Origin: Rhodobacter sp.
GTDB taxonomy: Bacteria; Pseudomonadota; Alphaproteobacteria; Rhodobacterales; Rhodobacteraceae
NCBI GenBank assembly: GCA_030065095.1
Contig: JASJDP010000041.1
Location: forward strand, 1 to 42,917
Reading direction: 5' to 3'
Length of the DNA: 42,917 nucleotides
Numbering within the stretch: the stretch's first letter is position 1; each line of letters starts with the position of its first letter. Below are positions 17,031 to 24,605 of this stretch, in pieces. The translations under genes and the position numbers were made by a program. The notes under the pieces are model-generated. The model was not told where the DNA came from, searched no databases, and saw nothing but the letters and a program-made list of their open reading frames with translations.

Positions 17031-18334
17031 CCCCGGTGGAGATCGGCCTTTATTCGGTCATCGCCATCATCGTCCTGGTCTATCTGGGTCTGTATATCCC
17101 CATCGCCCTGGGCGTTGTCAGCTTCGTCTCGATCTGGCTCATGCGGGATAACTTCACGCTGGCGATGAACCTGTTGAAAATCGCCGTCGGCGACAGCGTG
17201 ATGGAATACACGTTCGCCACGGTGCCGCTGTTCACCTTCATGGGGCTCGTGGTCAGCAAGGCGGGACTGGGCGCCGATATCTACGAGGTCATGAATTCGG
17301 GCTTCCGCAAGGTGAAAGGCGGGATCGGCATGGCGACGGTTGGCGCGAACGCCGTCTTTGCGGCCGTCACCGGATCATCGATCGCCTCGGCGTCCGTCTT
17401 CGCCAAGGTCTCGGTGCCGCAGATGCTGAGCTATGACTACAACCCGCGCTTTGCCGTGGGCGTCGTGGCGGGATCGAGCGTATTGGGCATGATCATCCCG
17501 CCCTCGGCGATGCTGATCATCTATTCCTTCGTGGCCGAGCAATCCGTGGGCGACATGTTCCTCGCCGGGGTCGTCCCCGGGATTCTGCTGGCCATCGCCT
17601 ATGTCGCCGCGATCTGGACGATGGGACGGCTGACGCCCGGATTCGTCGGTGGCCGGTCGGGCGAGGATCTGGAGTGGATGACCTGGGGCGAGATCGCCGA
17701 AAAGACCCTGCCGATCGTCGGGCTGATCCTGGTCGTTCTGGGCGGCATCTATACCGGCTGGCTGACCCCGGTCGAGGCTGGCGCGACGGGCGCGCTTTTG
17801 GGCCTGATCATCGCCTTCGTGCGCCGCAAGATGACGCTGCGCGACTTCTGGGACACGCTGCTGGAGACCGGGCATATCACCGCGGCGATCCTCTTTCTGA
17901 TCACCGCCGCCTCGATCTACTCGCGCATGCTGGGCCTTGCCGGGTTGCCCAACGAACTTGGCGATATCCTGAACGAAACCCAACTCAGCTTTTTCTGGAT
18001 CATGGTCATCTACGTGGCGCTGATGATCTTTCTCGGCACGCTCCTCGACACGGCCTCGATCATCCTGATCATGGTTCCGCTGTTCCTGCCGCTGGTGGAG
18101 CCCATGGGCCTGAGCCTCGTGTGGTTCGGCATCATCACCGTTGTCGGTGCGGAGATCGGACTGCTCACGCCGCCCCTCGGCATCTCGTGTTTCGTGATCA
18201 AGGCGACGCTCGATGACGACCGCATCAGGCTCAAGGACGTCTTCCTCGGCGCCTTGCCCTTTGCGTTCATCATGCTAATCGTTCTGATCATCCTCATTCG
18301 CTATCCGGCCCTCAGCCTCGCCATCCTGAACTAG
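17027..18334 (+). CDS. TRAP transporter large permease (DctM family)
   Basis: The sodium-driven transport subunit, 435 residues with about 12 hydrophobic helices. Family marks include VPLFTFMGLVVSKAGLGADIY, the loop AVTGSSIASASVFAKVSVPQM, and GVVAGSSVLGMIIPPSAMLIIYSF; the late segment EIGLLTPPLGISCFVIKA is also typical of DctM. It overlaps the small permease by four bases and is followed after nine bases by the dioxygenase, supporting a single operon for uptake and first catabolic attack. Confidence 0.95.
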   Translation: MTPVEIGLYSVIAIIVLVYLGLYIPIALGVVSFVSIWLMRDNFTLAMNLLKIAVGDSVMEYTFATVPLFTFMGLVVSKAGLGADIYEVMNSGFRKVKGGIGMATVGANAVFAAVTGSSIASASVFAKVSVPQMLSYDYNPRFAVGVVAGSSVLGMIIPPSAMLIIYSFVAEQSVGDMFLAGVVPGILLAIAYVAAIWTMGRLTPGFVGGRSGEDLEWMTWGEIAEKTLPIVGLILVVLGGIYTGWLTPVEAGATGALLGLIIAFVRRKMTLRDFWDTLLETGHITAAILFLITAASIYSRMLGLAGLPNELGDILNETQLSFFWIMVIYVALMIFLGTLLDTASIILIMVPLFLPLVEPMGLSLVWFGIITVVGAEIGLLTPPLGISCFVIKATLDDDRIRLKDVFLGALPFAFIMLIVLIILIRYPALSLAILN

Positions 18335-18343
18335 GAGAGCCCC

Positions 18344-19213
18344 ATGCGTACCGTGACCAAGGACAACATCACCGACGTCTTTCTGGGTTATTTCGGAAAA
18401 GACACCGACCCGCGCATGCGCGAGGTGATGGCGAGCCTTGCCAAGCATCTTCACGCCTTTGCCAGGGACGTGAACCTGACCCACGCCGAATGGCAGAAGG
18501 GTATCGAATTCATGGAATGGGCCGGGCAGATCAGCGATGCCGAGCGGCACGAATTCGTGCTGCTCAGCGACGTGCTGGGGCTGTCCTCGCTGGTCGACAT
18601 GATCAATTCCACGCCAGAGGGGACATCGTCCAGCGTGCTCGGGCCGTTCCACATCTCGGGCGCCCCCGACATCCCCTTTGGCCACGACTTGAAGCGGCAT
18701 TTCGAGGGTCCCGTTCTTCTGGCTCGGGGGCGCGTGACCGATCCCGATGGCAGTCCGATCGAAGGCGCCAAGCTGGATATCTGGCAGACCGCACCGAATG
18801 GGCTTTATTCCAGTCAGGATCCGGACCAGGACACCTATTCCTTCCATGGCATACAGACCACCGATGCCGACGGACGTTATGGCTTCACGACCGTCAAACC
18901 GGTCAGTTACACCGTGCCGACCGATGGCCCGGTCGGCGATATCCTGAACGCCACCGGCCGCCATCCCTGGCGCCCCTCGCATCTGCATTATATCTGCACC
19001 GCCGACGGCTATCGCCCGCTGGTCACCGAGATCTTTCCCGACGACGACCCCTATCTCGACGAGGATACGGTGTTCGGCGTGCGTGAGGACCTGGTGATGA
19101 AATATGTCGAACATCCGGCGGACACGTTTCCGGATGGTTTTGACCTTTCGGGCAAGGTGACAGAGCCTTATCTGGTCGCCGATTTCGATCTCAGGCTTGT
19201 GCCAGAGGGGTAA
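18344..19213 (+). CDS. Intradiol ring-cleavage dioxygenase, hydroxyquinol 1,2-dioxygenase-like
   Basis: Non-haem Fe(III) dioxygenase that would open catechol or hydroxyquinol rings between the two hydroxyls. The 289-residue product has the N-terminal dioxygenase helical domain (about 20-90) and the beta-sandwich catalytic domain. All four iron ligands are present: Y155 in NGLYSSQDP, Y189 in VSYTVP, H213 and H215 in RPSHLHYICTADGY. Length and the sequence around FHISGAPDIPFG fit the hydroxyquinol dioxygenase group better than catechol dioxygenases, but specificity is not proven. The usual partner, maleylacetate reductase, is absent from the window. It is the last gene of the operon, nine bases after the TRAP permease. 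Confidence 0.88.
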   Translation: MRTVTKDNITDVFLGYFGKDTDPRMREVMASLAKHLHAFARDVNLTHAEWQKGIEFMEWAGQISDAERHEFVLLSDVLGLSSLVDMINSTPEGTSSSVLGPFHISGAPDIPFGHDLKRHFEGPVLLARGRVTDPDGSPIEGAKLDIWQTAPNGLYSSQDPDQDTYSFHGIQTTDADGRYGFTTVKPVSYTVPTDGPVGDILNATGRHPWRPSHLHYICTADGYRPLVTEIFPDDDPYLDEDTVFGVREDLVMKYVEHPADTFPDGFDLSGKVTEPYLVADFDLRLVPEG

Positions 19214-19219
19214 GCGTCC

Positions 19220-20329
19220 CTACTCGACATTCCCTGTCACCGAGACATCGGCCATGATCACGCCTCCGGGCTCGAGTTTCTGAGTTTCGTCGAAGAAGAC
19301 CGTCACGTCGTTCGTTTCACCGGCTGTCGAGTTCTTTAGCTTCAGGGGATTGCCGAGTTTCAGATACAGAGTGTCAGGGGACTCCTGGTAGTCCGCCATG
19401 CTGGGCACTTTTGGGTCGTCCGTGGTTGGAAAGAGCACAAGCCCGTCAGGGTCCGTCGACCAAAGCAGCTTTTCGGCAGGCTCCAGATATTCCGGCGGGG
19501 CCACCGGCGAAGACCCGACATCCGTAAACGTGCAGATCAGGTCACCGAATGGTCCGGTATTCCCGGTAAAGCCGGTTTCTTTGTTCGTCTGTATGAAGCG
19601 AAACTGCCTCTTCTGCCCCTTCGCATATCCCGCAGCCTTGGGATCCGTCATCGAGCCGTCATCAGGTCCTGCGGGATGACCGGCGGTAGCCGGTTTGGCG
19701 AACACGGTGGCGTCGAAAAAGAAGATCAGGCGTCCCTGAGAATCGAACTGAATCCTGTCCCACCAAAGGCGGACGCGATCGTCGACTGTGTAGGACATGC
19801 CATCGACACCCAACTGCGTGCCGTCTGCGGCATTGAACTCATTCGCGATGTCCTGAACGATGCTGTCGAGGTCGCACCCATGAAGGATCCCACCGGCGCC
19901 GCCATTGGCGGGCACGATCCAGCTTGTCGTACTTGACTTGATCCCGCTGACGGCAATCCAGTGCCGTACATAATGCGCTGTGGATGTTTGATTGTCGGGG
20001 TCTCCGGGCTCGTTCTTGTAGAACGTGGCAATTGCCCAATCGCCATTTGGCGTCAGCGTCAGATGCCGGATACCGTCGCCGGTGTTGTAACCATAGTTTT
20101 TGTTTGGCCCGAACAGGCGTCGCACCATCGCATCGGGATTTGCGACACCCTCTGCCGTGATCCGGGCGGACCGAAGCTCAAAGTCGGGATAGGGCGTCAC
20201 ATACAAAATCCGGCCCTGATAGTCCTGCTGGGCGTCCAGTTCTTCCAGCCCGCCGAATATGCCCTCAAAGGCCGAACACCCGCTCAGCACAGCGGCGAGA
20301 ATGCCGGCACAAATGCTTCTTCCAAACAT
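19220..20329 (-). CDS. Putative lipoprotein of unknown function
   Basis: The 369-residue product starts with a lipoprotein signal peptide, MFGRSICAGILAAVLSGCS, with the lipobox LSGC (cysteine 18). The mature part is rich in aromatic and polar strands (HLTLTPNGDWAIATFY, RLWWDRIQFDSQGRLIFFF), suggesting a beta-rich, possibly propeller-like extracytoplasmic domain. No catalytic motif was recognised. The ATG is preceded by a very purine-rich AAGGGGGGAAAG. It is convergent with the dioxygenase gene (six bases between ends) and sits downstream of the GntR regulator on the same strand. A function cannot be given. Confidence 0.75.
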   Translation of the reverse strand: MFGRSICAGILAAVLSGCSAFEGIFGGLEELDAQQDYQGRILYVTPYPDFELRSARITAEGVANPDAMVRRLFGPNKNYGYNTGDGIRHLTLTPNGDWAIATFYKNEPGDPDNQTSTAHYVRHWIAVSGIKSSTTSWIVPANGGAGGILHGCDLDSIVQDIANEFNAADGTQLGVDGMSYTVDDRVRLWWDRIQFDSQGRLIFFFDATVFAKPATAGHPAGPDDGSMTDPKAAGYAKGQKRQFRFIQTNKETGFTGNTGPFGDLICTFTDVGSSPVAPPEYLEPAEKLLWSTDPDGLVLFPTTDDPKVPSMADYQESPDTLYLKLGNPLKLKNSTAGETNDVTVFFDETQKLEPGGVIMADVSVTGNVE

Positions 20330-20442
20330 CTTTCCCCCCTTGGGCAGAATCTTCGCGTATGCAATCTGGGGAATAATCTAACTCGTTCCGCTCGCCTCAC
20401 CAAGCGCCGACGGGCGAGCGCATGCAACCGGAGGGCCGGGCC

Positions 20443-21105
20443 CTAGTCGATCTGTTCAGCCAGGAACGCACCGGTCTTGCGGTAATGGTCCATCAATCTG
20501 GCACAGGCGGTTTCGACGTCCCGGTCGACGGCTGCGTCCAGAATGGCGCGATGCTCTGCTTCGACGTCCCGGCGTGCGTACGACTTCGACCGGCCCGCAA
20601 GATACCGGTAGCGCACGTTCAGATCGTAAAGCTGCCCGCAAAACCGCAAGAGGATCGGGGATCGGCAGGCAGCAAGCAGCGCCATGTGAAACCGCTTGTG
20701 ATGCGACTCGAAGGTATCGACATCGCTTCGATCCGCCTTGTTCAAGTGATGATGCGCCAGAACCAGCGCGTCCTCCCAAGCTTCGTCGGTATTCGCCAAG
20801 CTGTCGCGCAAGGCAAGCTCTTCGAGGTTGCAGCGCAAGTCCAGGATCTCCTGGAACTGCGCCCGGCTGGTCTTGGCCACGCGAAATCCGCGCTGGTCCA
20901 GCCGGTCCACAAGCTGATCCGATGTCAAAAGGCTAAGCGCCTCGCGGACCGGAGAGGCCCCGGTGTCAAGCGCGACCTTGAGCGCGTCGATCTTCAGCCG
21001 CTCACCCGGCGGAATTCTCCCGGTGATGATATCCTTCCTGAGCGTGAGGTAGGCACGCTGCGTCGAGGATTGCGGCGAGGCCCTGTCTTCAACGGGTTTG
21101 TCCAT
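20443..21105 (-). CDS. GntR family transcriptional regulator (FadR/FCD subfamily)
   Basis: The 220-residue product has a winged helix-turn-helix in its first 80 residues (YLTLRKDIITGRIPPGERLKI ... GASPVREALSLLTSDQLVDR) and a helical FCD ligand-binding domain with the metal-site pattern SHHKRFHMALL and EAEHRAILDAAVDRD. Such regulators usually respond to a carboxylate or sugar acid. The gene diverges from the homocitrate-synthase-like gene across a 280-base AT-rich region, so that gene is its most likely target. The dioxygenase/TRAP operon upstream is a second candidate. Confidence 0.92.
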   Translation of the reverse strand: MDKPVEDRASPQSSTQRAYLTLRKDIITGRIPPGERLKIDALKVALDTGASPVREALSLLTSDQLVDRLDQRGFRVAKTSRAQFQEILDLRCNLEELALRDSLANTDEAWEDALVLAHHHLNKADRSDVDTFESHHKRFHMALLAACRSPILLRFCGQLYDLNVRYRYLAGRSKSYARRDVEAEHRAILDAAVDRDVETACARLMDHYRKTGAFLAEQID

Positions 21106-21316
21106 AGGCCGAAATTGCCATCTTCTGCCCGGAAAAACAAATATTATCGTTTTTTATAGTGTTTTCGCTGCGGCTGACGTCCCACCCGCCAAGCCGGGAC
21201 CGCCCAGTTGGCGCCGAATTCGTCGTTTCGGGGTCAAAAGGTTCAAATTCCAGGTGAGTTGACCCGAAGGTCCGAGCCTTGTGCAAGCCCTGCCGCTTGA
21301 AAAAGTAGTTTTTTTC

Positions 21317-21344
21317 TTGGTTGAGAGAAAAAAATTGATATAAT
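21317..21344 (+). promoter_or_regulatory. Predicted promoter with consensus -10
   Basis: TATAAT at 21339-21344 matches the sigma-70 consensus exactly, with TTGGTT (21317-21322) 16 bases upstream. Transcription would start near 21351, about 35 bases before the ATG at 21386. TTGA-containing hexamers at 21335, 21348 and 21358 surround the -10 box and could be operator half-sites for the adjacent GntR regulator. The AT-rich setting contrasts with the GC-rich genes. Nothing else was recognised in the rest of the 21106-21385 gap. Confidence 0.6.
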
Positions 21345-21385
21345 GTATTGAATAGAGTTGATCATGCAAACCTCTGGGGGACTCG

Positions 21386-22606
21386 ATGCGCGAAACTCAT
21401 TTTGAAGACGGCAAATGGTGGGTCAGCCCCTACAATTTCATACCCGAAGTCCGCAAGACACTCGACCTGCCGCCAAAGGTCGAGATCCACGACGCGACGC
21501 TGCGGGACGGCGAACAAACCCCCGGTGTCGTGTTCTCGGTCGATGACAAGATCCGCATTGCCAGCAAGATGGATGAAATCGGCGTCGACCGGATCGAGGC
21601 GGGCATGCCGGCCGTGTCGCCCCAGGATGCCGAGGCCATCAGGGAAATCTCCAAGCTGGGCCTGACATCCAGGATTTACACCTTCGCCCGGGCGCTGAAG
21701 GCGGATATCGACATGGCTTTGGAATGCGGCGCGCAAGGCGTGATCGTCGAGGTGCCCATCGGCTATCCCAAGCTCGTCACGCAATTCGGATGGACCTGGC
21801 AGGACGTGTTCAACAAAAGTCGCGATGTCATCAATTATGCCAAGGAATGCGGGCTGCACACGGTGTTCTTCCCATACGACACCACGCGCGCCCGGCCAGA
21901 GGATCTGACCAGTCTTTGCAGGGCGGTCATGGCGGAATCGCCGCCGGACTCAATCGGCATCGTCGATACCATGGGCTGCGCGACGCCGGAGGCGATCAAG
22001 TACATGGTTCGCTGGGTCAAGGACATGACCGGGCTGCCGATCGAGATCCATACGCACAACGATTTCGGGATGGGCGTGGCCACCGAACTGGCCGCCGTGA
22101 CCGCAGGCGCCGAATGCGTGCACAGCTGCGGAAACGGGCTGGGGGAGCGCACAGGCAACGCGGCGCTGGAAGAACTGATCCTCGGGCTCGACCTGCTTTA
22201 CGGGTACGAGACGGGTTACAAGCTGGACAAGCTGCCCGAGCTTGGCGCTCTGCTGTCCGAACTTGCAAACGTTCCGGTTGCCCGCAACAAACCCGTGCTC
22301 GGCCACGGAAACTTCATTCGTGAAAGCGGTATCGGCATTCAGTATGTGATGCACGACCCGTTGGTGATGTTCGGGACCCATCCCGCCCTGACGGGTCGCA
22401 CCGGCGAGGTGGTGCTCGGCAAGAAAAGCGGCAAGGCCTCGATCACCTACAAGTTGGAAGAGCTGGGGCTGGGCGCCTTGCCCGACGAGCAAGCGGCGGA
22501 GGTGCTGGCCCGGGTCAAAGCCAAGGGCATCGAAAAGCGTGACATGCTGAACGACGACGAATTCCGCAGCATCGTTGATGAGGTGCGGTCCAAGGACGCC
22601 GCCTGA
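21386..22606 (+). CDS. DRE-TIM metallolyase of the homocitrate/isopropylmalate synthase family
   Basis: The 406-residue product is a TIM-barrel acyl-CoA condensing enzyme. It has the DRE motif in HDATLRDGEQTPG (R40, D41, E43), the metal-binding histidines H222 and H224 in IHTHNDFGM, the glycine loop GNGLGERTGNAALEE, and the C-terminal ESGIGIQ and LGKKSGK elements. It lacks the long regulatory domain of full-size isopropylmalate synthases, so it is closer to homocitrate or citramalate synthase types. No leucine, lysine or nitrogenase genes are nearby, so neither substrate nor pathway can be assigned; the divergent FCD regulator points to a catabolic or inducible role. GGGGGA precedes the ATG. 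Confidence 0.85.
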   Translation: MRETHFEDGKWWVSPYNFIPEVRKTLDLPPKVEIHDATLRDGEQTPGVVFSVDDKIRIASKMDEIGVDRIEAGMPAVSPQDAEAIREISKLGLTSRIYTFARALKADIDMALECGAQGVIVEVPIGYPKLVTQFGWTWQDVFNKSRDVINYAKECGLHTVFFPYDTTRARPEDLTSLCRAVMAESPPDSIGIVDTMGCATPEAIKYMVRWVKDMTGLPIEIHTHNDFGMGVATELAAVTAGAECVHSCGNGLGERTGNAALEELILGLDLLYGYETGYKLDKLPELGALLSELANVPVARNKPVLGHGNFIRESGIGIQYVMHDPLVMFGTHPALTGRTGEVVLGKKSGKASITYKLEELGLGALPDEQAAEVLARVKAKGIEKRDMLNDDEFRSIVDEVRSKDAA

Positions 22607-22629
22607 GGGCCTTGGACAATCCGTGAAGA

Positions 22630-22660
22630 GCCGGCGCAGGTCGCGCCGGCCCTGTTCATT
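22630..22660 (+). terminator. Hairpin terminator after the DRE-TIM gene
   Basis: GCCGGCGC (22630-22637) pairs perfectly with GCGCCGGC (22643-22650) around the loop AGGTC. The following tract CCTGTTCATT is only weakly T-rich. It lies 24 bases after the stop and between convergent genes, so it may serve both strands. The rest of the gap to 22784 shows nothing clear. Confidence 0.6.
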
Positions 22661-22784
22661 GCGCTTGGCCGGGCGGAATGCGGAACGACAGCGCGAGCGC
22701 CGGAAAGCGCCGCGCTGACACGTCAACCACGCGAAAACGGTCTTTTGCACGCTGTCTGCAGGGGGACACGGTTGGGAGCGCGCC

Positions 22785-24383
22785 CTATCCCGCCGGCGTC
22801 CGCCCCAGTATCATATGCGCCACCCGTTCGCCGATCATCATCGTCGGCGCGTTGATGTTTCCGTTCGGGATCGACGGCATTATCGAGGCATCCGCGACCC
22901 GCAAACCCTCGATCCCGTGGACCCGCGCCGTCGGGTCGACCACCGCCATCTCGTCGGTCCCCATCTTGCAGGTCCCGCAGGGGTGATAGGCGCTGCCCGC
23001 GTTTGCCCGCACATAGGCGTCCAGATCGGCGTCGGACGTCACCTCCGGCCCGGGCTCCACCTCCAGTCCCCGGCAGAAATCGAACGCCTTCTGGGACGCG
23101 ATCTCCCGCGCGATCCGGATCGCGGCCCGAAAGTCGCGAAAATCCTTCTCCGAGGACAACCCGTTCAGAACGATCCGCGGCGGGGCGTGGGGATCGGCCG
23201 AGGCCAGCCACACCCGCCCGCGGCTTTCCGAGCGTACCGGTCCCACATCGAAGGAATAGCCGTCCTTGTCCGGCGGCAGTGCCCAGTTCTCCATGTAGTA
23301 CGGCCAGAAATGGAACTGAATGTCGGGATGGCCAACTTCGGGAGCGCTGCGGAAAAAGCCGCCCACACGGCTGGGACCGGACGCGGCGGGCCCCGACTTG
23401 AACATATACCATTCGATCCCCGCCAGCAGAACCCGGTGCCGCCGCAGAAGCTTGTTCTTGCCGATGCCCTTGTGCGGGCTCAGATGCTTTAGATGCACCT
23501 CCAGATGGTCCTGCAGGTTCTCTCCCACCCCAGGCAGGTCTTGCACCACGTCGATCTCGTGTTGGCGCAACGCGTCGGCAGGCCCCACGCCCGATAGCAT
23601 CAACAGCTGCGGCGACTGGAACGCCCCCGCTGCAAGGACAACCTCGCACTCCGCATGCGCCACCACGTCCTGCCCCCGGTGCCGGTAGGTGACTCCGATC
23701 GCGCGGCCCTTTTCGATCAGCACACGTGTCACCACGGCTTCGGTCAGCAGCGTCACGTTGCGCCGTTTCGCCGCCGGCCGCACGCAGGCGCGCGCCGTGC
23801 CCGACCGGAATCCGCGGTCGATATTGGCATCGAACGACGTCACGCCTTCCTGTTCGGCGCCGTTGTAATCCGCGGGCCGGGCGTACCCCGCCTGCACGCC
23901 GGCCTCCAGGAACGCGTCTTCGATCGGATGGTTGTCGGTAAACCGCTGGACCTTTACCGGCCCGTCGCCGCCGCGCAGGCCGTTCGGTCCCAGATCGCTG
24001 GTCTCGATGCTTTTAAAATAAGGCAGGACGTCGTCCCAACTCCAGCCCTCGGCCCCGTCGCGTCCCCAGCGGTCGTAATCCTCGCGATGGCCCCTCACAT
24101 AGACCATGCCGTTGAGCGACGAGGACCCGCCCACCACCTTGCCGCGCGGCTGCATCAGGCGGCGTCCGTTCATATGCGGCTCCGGCTCGGTCTCGAACGA
24201 CCAGGTGCGCGGGCCGCCGTTGAAGGTAAAGCGAGCGCCTGCCGGGATCGTCGTTGTCCAATGCGCGTCGGACAGCCCCGCCTCGAGAAGCAGTACCCGA
24301 ACCTCGGGGCTCTCGGACAGGCGGTAGGCGACAAACCCGCCGGCCGAGCCGGAACCCACCACGATGTAGTCATACCCGGCCAC
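22785..24383 (-). CDS. GMC family FAD-dependent oxidoreductase, choline dehydrogenase-like
   Basis: FAD-dependent alcohol dehydrogenase or oxidase, 532 residues. The N-terminal dinucleotide site is IVVGSGSAGGFVAYRL (about 7-22), followed by the GMC signature GKVVGGSSSLNGMVYVRGH. The catalytic pair is H467 in SAYHPCGTCKMG and N511 in GNINAPT, matching choline oxidase H466 and N510. The start is GTG, six bases after GAGGAGGAC; no ATG fits. Roseobacters carry many such paralogues acting on choline, polyethylene glycol or other alcohols, so the substrate is open. It lies downstream of the ALDH16 gene on the same strand after 222 bases and could supply aldehydes to it. Confidence 0.93.
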   Translation of the reverse strand: MAGYDYIVVGSGSAGGFVAYRLSESPEVRVLLLEAGLSDAHWTTTIPAGARFTFNGGPRTWSFETEPEPHMNGRRLMQPRGKVVGGSSSLNGMVYVRGHREDYDRWGRDGAEGWSWDDVLPYFKSIETSDLGPNGLRGGDGPVKVQRFTDNHPIEDAFLEAGVQAGYARPADYNGAEQEGVTSFDANIDRGFRSGTARACVRPAAKRRNVTLLTEAVVTRVLIEKGRAIGVTYRHRGQDVVAHAECEVVLAAGAFQSPQLLMLSGVGPADALRQHEIDVVQDLPGVGENLQDHLEVHLKHLSPHKGIGKNKLLRRHRVLLAGIEWYMFKSGPAASGPSRVGGFFRSAPEVGHPDIQFHFWPYYMENWALPPDKDGYSFDVGPVRSESRGRVWLASADPHAPPRIVLNGLSSEKDFRDFRAAIRIAREIASQKAFDFCRGLEVEPGPEVTSDADLDAYVRANAGSAYHPCGTCKMGTDEMAVVDPTARVHGIEGLRVADASIMPSIPNGNINAPTMMIGERVAHMILGRTPAG

Positions 24384-24605
24384 GCCGTCCTCCTCATTCT
24401 GACTGACAGGATGTTATTGCCGGCGGCCGGGACCGGACATGTTCATATACGCCCCCATACGTCGCATCCCGGCAAAACCAGGTTTTTGCCGGCTGTGGCC
24501 GATCCGGCTCCGGGCATGTCACTCGACGGGACGTTCTCGCCGGCGACGGGAGGCAGGGGTATCTCCGGTCAGCAGACCCACCCGCCGTGCGGTTCGGGTC
24601 TTCAA

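Noticed and set aside
21239-21252. GGTTCAAATTCC, resembling the T-loop of a tRNA
   Set aside because: The flanking bases do not form the T-stem, and no acceptor, D or anticodon arm can be drawn around it.
21106-21385. A clear GntR operator palindrome between the regulator and the DRE-TIM gene
   Set aside because: Only TTGA-type direct repeats were found; no dyad fits the FadR/FCD half-site pattern convincingly.
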